From Geobacter sp. DSM 9736 (GTDB lineage Bacteria; Desulfobacterota; Desulfuromonadia; Geobacterales; Geobacteraceae): 64,000 nt of DNA. This document shows positions 58,830 through 64,000 of the stretch, piece by piece. Below the pieces are notes generated by a model. It was not told where the DNA came from. It searched no databases and saw only the letters and a program-made list of their open reading frames with translations. The DNA is taken from assembly GCF_900187405.1 (NCBI RefSeq), contig NZ_LT896716.1, positions 1,302,001-1,366,000 of the forward strand, in the 5' to 3' direction. The position numbers were made by a program, and so were the translations under genes. Numbering within the stretch: position 1 is the stretch's first letter; every line of letters begins with the position of its first letter.

Positions 58830-59003
58830 GAATATATTTTACCAGCGTCGCGGAATATTCCTCGCAAGAAGCACTCGAAATCGTCCAACCCCGGTCCAGC
58901 GTGAATCATCCGGTGCCAACGACCGACAACAACCAACAAAACAACAACTATGACGAAAGAAAAACGACGACGACGACGAGAAAGAGAAGGAAAGCGCTCC
59001 GGC

Positions 59004-59032
59004 TTGACTTACGAACAACTTGCGAGTATAGT
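59004..59032 (+). promoter_or_regulatory. sigma-70 promoter of the lexA-imuB-dnaE2 cassette with overlapping imperfect palindrome
   Basis: TTGACT (59004-59009) and TATAGT (59027-59032) have an ideal 17-base spacer, 23 bases before the lexA ATG. Overlapping the spacer, ACTTACGA (59007-59014) and TTGCGAGT (59020-59027) form an imperfect inverted repeat, a plausible LexA autoregulation site. The published Geobacter LexA motif (GGTT-type, from memory) is not seen. Confidence 0.7.
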
Positions 59033-59055
59033 GTCGCATCAAACGAGGATTAAGC

Positions 59056-59676
59056 ATGACACCGAAACAGAAGAAAGTGCTCGATTTTATAACCGGATAT
59101 CGCATCCGCAAAGGTTTCGCGCCGTCGCAGCAAGAAATTGCAGCTGGGTGCGGATTTCAATCGTTGGGAACGGTGCAGCACTACCTGAAGCTCCTGGAGC
59201 GGGAAGGCCACGTGGCCCGTCGCTGGAACGGAAAACGGAGTATCGAACTTCTCCCTTCGGAAATGTCTACATCGGGAATCGAGCTGCCGCTTGTGGGAAT
59301 CGTCGCGGCAGGAAAACCGGTCGAAGCATTCCAGCTTCCCGACGTGATCGAAGTTCCCTCGTCCATGGGGGGGCCGGGAAACGTAGTGTACGAAGTCCGT
59401 GGGGAGTCGATGGTGGAAATGGGGATCATGGAGGGCGACTACGTTGCGGTCCACCCACAGCTTACGGCGGAAAACGGACAGACCGTCATCGCGGAGCTTA
59501 ACGGCTCCATCACTATCAAGAAGTTCGTGCGCAAAGAAAGCAGGATCGAGCTGCACCCTGCCAACTCGGCCATGTCACCTATCGTCGTCCAGGAGACGGA
59601 CGATTTTCATATACGCGGGGTCATCGTCGGCTCCATGCGGCTCTATCGCAGATGGACCGGCAAATCCTCCACATAG
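59056..59676 (+). CDS. lexA: LexA family SOS repressor (second LexA of a mutagenesis cassette)
   Basis: The 206-residue repressor has an N-terminal winged-helix domain (PSQQEIAAGCGFQSLGTVQHY) and a C-terminal self-cleaving S24 domain: cleavage bond A85-G86 in VGIVAAGKPVEAF, catalytic Ser118 in VRGESMVEMGI and Lys155 in SITIKKF. On RecA activation it should cleave itself and release its operon. It is first in a cassette with imuB (25-base overlap) and dnaE2, so it probably represses damage-induced mutagenesis and itself. The recognition helix (SLGTVQHYLKLL) differs from the E. coli form, consistent with a distinct operator. Confidence 0.93.
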   Translation: MTPKQKKVLDFITGYRIRKGFAPSQQEIAAGCGFQSLGTVQHYLKLLEREGHVARRWNGKRSIELLPSEMSTSGIELPLVGIVAAGKPVEAFQLPDVIEVPSSMGGPGNVVYEVRGESMVEMGIMEGDYVAVHPQLTAENGQTVIAELNGSITIKKFVRKESRIELHPANSAMSPIVVQETDDFHIRGVIVGSMRLYRRWTGKSST

Positions 59677-60908
59677 CTATCCCCTCCTTTCCCATTGCCC
59701 TTGCGCGCGTCACTGAAGCTCGACTTCGACGAAGACCCGTGGCGGTCGCGTCGCTTAACTCGGAGCGGGCGCTCCTCCAGTGCGTTTCCGAAGAGGCCAG
59801 GTCGGAAGGGATCGAACCAGGAACCCCGGTCTTCAGGGCGCGAAGGCTATGCCCCTCTCTGGCAGTAATCCCCCCCGATCCGATCCTTCTTGCAAAAGGG
59901 AACGCAGCTCTGACAAAATTTTCGGTAGAATTCACACCACTGGTGGAAACGCAGGGGGGACGCGTCTATCTCGACCTCACTGCATCCCGCAGGCTCTTCG
60001 GCCCGGCGCGGGACGTGGCGGCAAGGCTGGAACGTTCGATCTCGAAGGACCTGCGGGTGGAAGCAGTGGCAGGATCAGGCGGCAACAAGCTCGTCTCACG
60101 CATAGCCGCCGATACGCTCTCCGAACCAGGGATTTACGATGTGCTTTATGGTTCCGAAAAGCATTTTCTCGCCCCCTTCCCCGTCTCTGTCCTCCCGGGC
60201 GTGGGCGAATCGAGGCAACTTCTCCTGTTCCGCGACCTTAACCTTCAGCGAGTGGAGCAGATAGCAGAGCTTTCCATTCCCCAACTCCGCCTTGCCGTGG
60301 GACCATTTGCACCTCTCCTGCACGAGCGGGCGAACGGCATTGACCGTTCGCCGGTGCAACCTCCCCGAAAAAGCACCGAAATCGAGGAAGAGGCCTTCCT
60401 TGAGCGTGAGGAGAACGACGATGAAGTCCTGACGTCGGAACTGCTTCGACTGGTTGAAGCGTGTGGCATAAGGCTTCGCCATTTAGGGAAGGAAACCCGG
60501 AAAATCACCCTCACCGTCACCTACACCGACGGTGTCACCGATGAGGGGAAGCGTACCCTCCCCCACCCCCTCTCCCTCGACATCCCCCTGTTTGCCCAGG
60601 CGCAGGAACTCCTCCTCTCTACCTGCAGACGTCGCGTAAGGGTTCGGGGGCTGCGGCTGTCGTGCGGTAATATAGGAAAAGAAAATGCACAGATGGAGCT
60701 CTTTTCCACCACCGCCTGCGACACATCTCCAGGCCACATGGCCCTCCAGACGACACTGGACCACCTGAGAGACAAGTTCGGTCATGAAGCGGTTACGTGG
60801 GGAAGGCGGCTCATAAAGCAGGAAAGGGAGCTGGTAGCGGAGAGCGAACCGCCGGCTTGGGATTCCGAGAGAACCAGGTATATGACGCTGACCAAGAGGA
60901 ACGGGTAA
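59652..60908 (+). CDS. imuB: ImuB-like Y-family polymerase homologue, catalytic residues missing
   Basis: The 418-residue protein follows the Y-family fold (RRRPVAVASLNSERALLQCV, GGRVYLDLTASRRLFG, AVAGSGGNKLVSRIAADTL, LPGVGESRQLLLFRDL) but lacks the metal-binding acids: the DxD position reads A9-I-P11 in HIAIPSF, and the SIDE position reads T100-Q-G-G103 before VYLDLT. Such proteins (ImuB) do not polymerise; in mycobacteria and Caulobacter they recruit DnaE2 via the beta clamp. The start overlaps lexA by 25 bases and the stop is six bases before dnaE2. imuA is not present. The C-terminus carries a segment similar to the ImuB tail (MALQTTLDHLRDKFGHEAV). Confidence 0.87.
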   Translation: MDRQILHIAIPSFPIALARVTEARLRRRPVAVASLNSERALLQCVSEEARSEGIEPGTPVFRARRLCPSLAVIPPDPILLAKGNAALTKFSVEFTPLVETQGGRVYLDLTASRRLFGPARDVAARLERSISKDLRVEAVAGSGGNKLVSRIAADTLSEPGIYDVLYGSEKHFLAPFPVSVLPGVGESRQLLLFRDLNLQRVEQIAELSIPQLRLAVGPFAPLLHERANGIDRSPVQPPRKSTEIEEEAFLEREENDDEVLTSELLRLVEACGIRLRHLGKETRKITLTVTYTDGVTDEGKRTLPHPLSLDIPLFAQAQELLLSTCRRRVRVRGLRLSCGNIGKENAQMELFSTTACDTSPGHMALQTTLDHLRDKFGHEAVTWGRRLIKQERELVAESEPPAWDSERTRYMTLTKRNG

Positions 60909-60914
60909 CACGCC

Positions 60915-63905
60915 ATGTTCTGCCATTTACATACCCACTCAGCCTTCTCCCCCAACTGGGGCATCCATTCACCGGAAGCTCTGTGTGCGGCAGCGAAAGA
61001 AATGGGAATGGTCTCCCTCGCCCTCACCGACAGAAACGGCCTCTACGCCATCCCCCGCTTCGTCAATGCCGCTCGCGAGGCGGGCATTGCACCTATCATC
61101 GGCAGTGAGGCGGTGACGCCGGAACATCGGGCACTCCTTCTGGCACGGAACGAAACCGGCTACGCGAACCTGTGCCGCCTCGTCTCCGACCTCCACTGCC
61201 GGAAGGATTTCAATCTTCCCTCTGCTGTCAGCCAATACCGTAACGGGCTCATTGTGATTAGCGACGACAGAAGGCTCCTGTGGCACTTTCGGCAAGATAT
61301 CGAGAACATATTTGTAGAACTCTCCCCAGGCCACTCGATGCATACGGCTCTGGCTACGGCCCGAGAGCTGAAACTGCCTCCAGTAGCGACATCACGGGCG
61401 GTATTTCTCCAGCCGGGCGACCTTCACCTTCAACGTGTTCTCCGCGCCATACATCTGAATACAAAACTATCCCGCCTGAAATCGGAAGAGTGCGCCACAG
61501 AGTCCGACTCCCTGCACCATCCAGAAAAAATGGCGGAATTCTATCCCCATTGTCCCGAGGCGCTGGAGAATACGCAGCGGATTGCCACCGGCTGCCGCAC
61601 CGACTGGGACTTTTCCCGCACCATCTTCCCCGCATTTCGGGATTATGACGACGACGGAGCTTTCGCCGAGCTTGAACGACGTGCGCGGGAAGGAGCGCTG
61701 TGGCGATATGGAGCTATTGACGCGAGGACTGAGGCACGCATCAGGAAAGAACTCGGTCTGATCCGGGACAAAGGGTTTGCTCACTACTTCCTGGTCGTAG
61801 AAGAACTGTCAAAGCGCTCGGAGCGGACCTGTGGCCGGGGGAGCGCAGCAGCATCCGTCGTAGCCTTTTGCCTCGGGATTACTCATGTAGACCCCATCAA
61901 GCACAACCTTTTCTTCGAGCGGTTCCTCAACGAGGGTCGCACCGACCCTCCCGACATCGACATTGATTTTCCTTGGGACGAGCGGGATGAGATTCTCGAC
62001 TTTGCCTTTGCCCGGTACGGAGCAAAAAGAACCGCCATGATAGCAAACCAGGTGGGCTTCAAGGGACGGGCTGCGCTGCGGGAAGTGGCGAAGGTGTACG
62101 GACTTTCAGCCACCGAGATAAAGGAGATGACCGAGCGGGTCTCCGGGTTCTGGAAAGCCGATCAGACTGCAGGGGCGGTTGCGGTGCACCCCCTTTTCCA
62201 GGGAGAAGCACTATCGAAGGATTGGCAGGATATCATCACACTCGCAAGAAAACTAAAGGGGCACCTGCGCCACCTTTCGCTCCATTGCGGGGGAATAGTC
62301 GTAGTCCCAGATGAAATCCGAAAGTACGTCCCTGTGGAACTGTCCAGGAAGGGGCTCCCGCTTATCCAGTGGGAAAAGGACCAGGCGGAAGATTCAGGGC
62401 TGGTGAAGATAGACATCCTGGGTAACCGTTCCCTAGCGGTTATCCGTGATGCAATGGCGGCGGTTAAGAGAAATTGTGGCCGGGAAATCGACTACGCCTC
62501 GTGGGAACCCTATTCGGATGAGAATACGAAAGCCCTGATCCGTCGCGGACGTACGATCGGGGTGTTTTATCTTGAATCCCCATCAATCAGGCTCCTGTTG
62601 CGGAAGATCTGGGGAGAAGCTCCCGTTCCGCAGGCCCTCTCCCTGGACATTTTCGAGGTACTCGTGCAGGCCTCCTCCATCATTCGCCCCGCCGCCAACT
62701 CCTTCATGGTCGAGTACGCAGCAAGGCTTCGGGGAAAAGCATGGGACCCGCTCCATCCACTTCTTTCCGAGGTCTTGAACGAAACGTACGGGATTGCAAT
62801 CTACCAGGAGCAGATAACGCAGATTGCAATGGCGCTTGCAGGTTTTTCCGCCTATGACGGAGATCAGCTGAGGAAGATCATCAGCAAAAAGCACAAGGAG
62901 AAAAAGCTGGCCCAGTACAGGCAACTGTTTTTTGAAGGTGCTTGTAACAACGGCGTCCCCAAGAAGACCATCGAGGCCATATGGGATCAGATCATGTCTT
63001 TTGCGGGTTACTCTTTCTGCAAACCCCACTCCGCGAGCTACACATTATTGAGCGGGAAATCGGCATGGCTTAAGGCAAACCACCCGGCTGAATTCATGGC
63101 TGCGGTCATCTCCAACCAGGGAGGCTACTACTCGACGTTTGCGTATATCTCTGAATCGCGCAGACTAGGACTTGAAATCCTACCTCCCGACATCAATGGG
63201 AGCGAGATACACTATACAGGCTGCGGAAAAAATCTTCGTGTGGGGCTGATGCAGGTGCAGGGGTTGAAAGCGGATGCTGCGGAAAAGCTCTTGAAGGAGC
63301 GCAATCAAGGGGGTGACTTTACATCCTTTTCCAACTTTAACAGGCGGGTAAGAATTGACTGTTCCGATGCAGCCCGGTTGGTGAAAGCAGGATGCTTTGA
63401 TTCCGTCGAAGGGATGCAGAAACGGCCGACACTGCTTTGGCAGCTATTATCTCAACAGAACAATGAGGGACACCTTTTTGACGTAAACCCTGAGACTCCG
63501 GTAGTATCCCCTTACGACGAGAAGGCGGTTCTGCGCCAGGAGATTGAGAGCCTTGGTTTCCTGGTATCCCGCCATCCCCTTACGCTCTACCGCGACGAAT
63601 GGCTCCGTTATAGGCCGATAAAGGCGATTGAGATGATCAATCATGCCGGGAAAAGCGTCACGATGGTCGGATGGTGGATCACCACAAAGACGGTGGAAGA
63701 CAAGCACGGACGCCCGATGGAATTTATCTCCTTTGAAGACACCACTGCAATCTTTGACGCAACGTTCTTTCCGGAAGTTTACAAAAAATTCTGCCGAAGG
63801 CTGTCGCAGAACCGTCCATACCTTCTGAAGGGGTTAATTAAAGAAGAATTCGGCATTCCTACACTGACGGTGAGATGGGTGACATTTCTGAGTGAGGAAA
63901 GGTGA
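60915..63905 (+). CDS. dnaE2: error-prone DNA polymerase III alpha subunit DnaE2
   Basis: The 996-residue protein is a C-family polymerase, shorter than DnaE1 as expected for DnaE2. It begins with a PHP domain (FCHLHTHSAFSPNWGIHSPE). The catalytic palm includes GRGSAAASVVAFCLGITHVD and the acidic PDIDIDFPWDERDEILDFAF. Further conserved parts are IANQVGFKGRAALREVAKVY, the thumb/finger region GIAIYQEQITQIAMALAGFS, and FCKPHSASYTLLSGKSAWLK. An OB-fold segment lies near the C-terminus (GKSVTMVGWWITTKTVEDKH). With ImuB it performs translesion synthesis and damage-induced mutagenesis. Its ATG is six bases after imuB, so translation is probably coupled to the cassette. Confidence 0.94.
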   Translation: MFCHLHTHSAFSPNWGIHSPEALCAAAKEMGMVSLALTDRNGLYAIPRFVNAAREAGIAPIIGSEAVTPEHRALLLARNETGYANLCRLVSDLHCRKDFNLPSAVSQYRNGLIVISDDRRLLWHFRQDIENIFVELSPGHSMHTALATARELKLPPVATSRAVFLQPGDLHLQRVLRAIHLNTKLSRLKSEECATESDSLHHPEKMAEFYPHCPEALENTQRIATGCRTDWDFSRTIFPAFRDYDDDGAFAELERRAREGALWRYGAIDARTEARIRKELGLIRDKGFAHYFLVVEELSKRSERTCGRGSAAASVVAFCLGITHVDPIKHNLFFERFLNEGRTDPPDIDIDFPWDERDEILDFAFARYGAKRTAMIANQVGFKGRAALREVAKVYGLSATEIKEMTERVSGFWKADQTAGAVAVHPLFQGEALSKDWQDIITLARKLKGHLRHLSLHCGGIVVVPDEIRKYVPVELSRKGLPLIQWEKDQAEDSGLVKIDILGNRSLAVIRDAMAAVKRNCGREIDYASWEPYSDENTKALIRRGRTIGVFYLESPSIRLLLRKIWGEAPVPQALSLDIFEVLVQASSIIRPAANSFMVEYAARLRGKAWDPLHPLLSEVLNETYGIAIYQEQITQIAMALAGFSAYDGDQLRKIISKKHKEKKLAQYRQLFFEGACNNGVPKKTIEAIWDQIMSFAGYSFCKPHSASYTLLSGKSAWLKANHPAEFMAAVISNQGGYYSTFAYISESRRLGLEILPPDINGSEIHYTGCGKNLRVGLMQVQGLKADAAEKLLKERNQGGDFTSFSNFNRRVRIDCSDAARLVKAGCFDSVEGMQKRPTLLWQLLSQQNNEGHLFDVNPETPVVSPYDEKAVLRQEIESLGFLVSRHPLTLYRDEWLRYRPIKAIEMINHAGKSVTMVGWWITTKTVEDKHGRPMEFISFEDTTAIFDATFFPEVYKKFCRRLSQNRPYLLKGLIKEEFGIPTLTVRWVTFLSEER

Positions 63906-63919
63906 TGCACCTGATCCAC

Positions 63920-64000
63920 TCATGCGGCAACCCCATGTTTTACTTTCACATCCGAGGCCCTTTCAAGAAGCCTTCCCTGTGCAGCCATAATTTGTACTGT
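63920..64000 (-). CDS. possible 3' end of a minus-strand gene (partial)
   Basis: A minus-strand frame runs from the right window edge to TGA at 63922-63920, ending QGRLLERASDVKVKHGVAA, which looks like a plausible protein end. With only 26 codons visible it may be chance. A plus-strand frame from 63904 also stays open to the edge, so the strand is not settled. Confidence 0.2.
   Translation of the reverse strand, partial: TVQIMAAQGRLLERASDVKVKHGVAA

Noticed and set aside
59652-60908. Active DNA polymerase IV (DinB)
   Set aside because: The metal-binding acids of Y-family polymerases are replaced, and gene context fits ImuB.

Overview
The window looks like chromosome from a Geobacter-type bacterium (Desulfuromonadota). 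This rests on the pilB-pilT-pilC-pilS order, a giant multihaem c-type cytochrome built from paired CX4CH/CXXCH motifs, a second LexA driving an imuB-dnaE2 cassette, and a pyruvate:ferredoxin oxidoreductase. I saw no rRNA, tRNA, insertion sequence, prophage or CRISPR array.

Layout. 1-13.4 kb is a long leftward gene series: rnr, tatC, ribF, two membrane proteins (LPG-synthase-TM type and DUF2723), aroE, then the type IV pilus motor genes pilB, pilT, pilC and the sensor kinase pilS, which leaves the window. 13.5-17.8 kb runs rightward: a lytic transglycosylase with a clear terminator, then a MarR regulator and a TolC-type outer membrane protein whose operon seems cut short by the convergent gltX. 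17.7-24.5 kb holds gltX, yacG, a BioD/Pta-N-like ATPase, a small Geobacter-type protein, pgsA, a DUF4124 lytic transglycosylase, and a rightward nadB, chorismate mutase and free-standing DAHP-synthase ferredoxin-like domain operon. A decayed HD-GYP gene follows.

24.9-38.3 kb is one leftward pair of very large exported proteins. The first is a cytochrome of about 2,340 residues with 42 CXXCH and nine variant motifs. The second, directly downstream, is a beta-propeller/fibronectin type III protein of 2,100 residues. The pair has a terminator and a potentially structured leader, and is probably extracellular or cell-surface electron-transfer equipment.

38.5-48 kb is accessory. Its centre is egtD, coupled by a 4-base overlap to a 1,131-residue fusion of a molybdenum/tungsten-bis-MGD enzyme with a cysteine desulfurase. 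Together they look like an oxygen-independent ergothioneine pathway: histidine is trimethylated by EgtD, then the fusion moves cysteine sulfur to the imidazole ring. Around it are DinB, PilZ, zinc-ribbon, DedA, M20 peptidase and lipoprotein genes.

48-64 kb has the pyruvate:ferredoxin oxidoreductase and lon on the minus strand, a 600-base AT-rich gap with DnaA-box-like sites, two PAS histidine kinases, and the SOS mutagenesis cassette lexA-imuB-dnaE2.

Start codons were re-chosen wherever a Shine-Dalgarno sequence or family alignment from memory argued against the longest frame. All family assignments come from reading motifs, not from searches.
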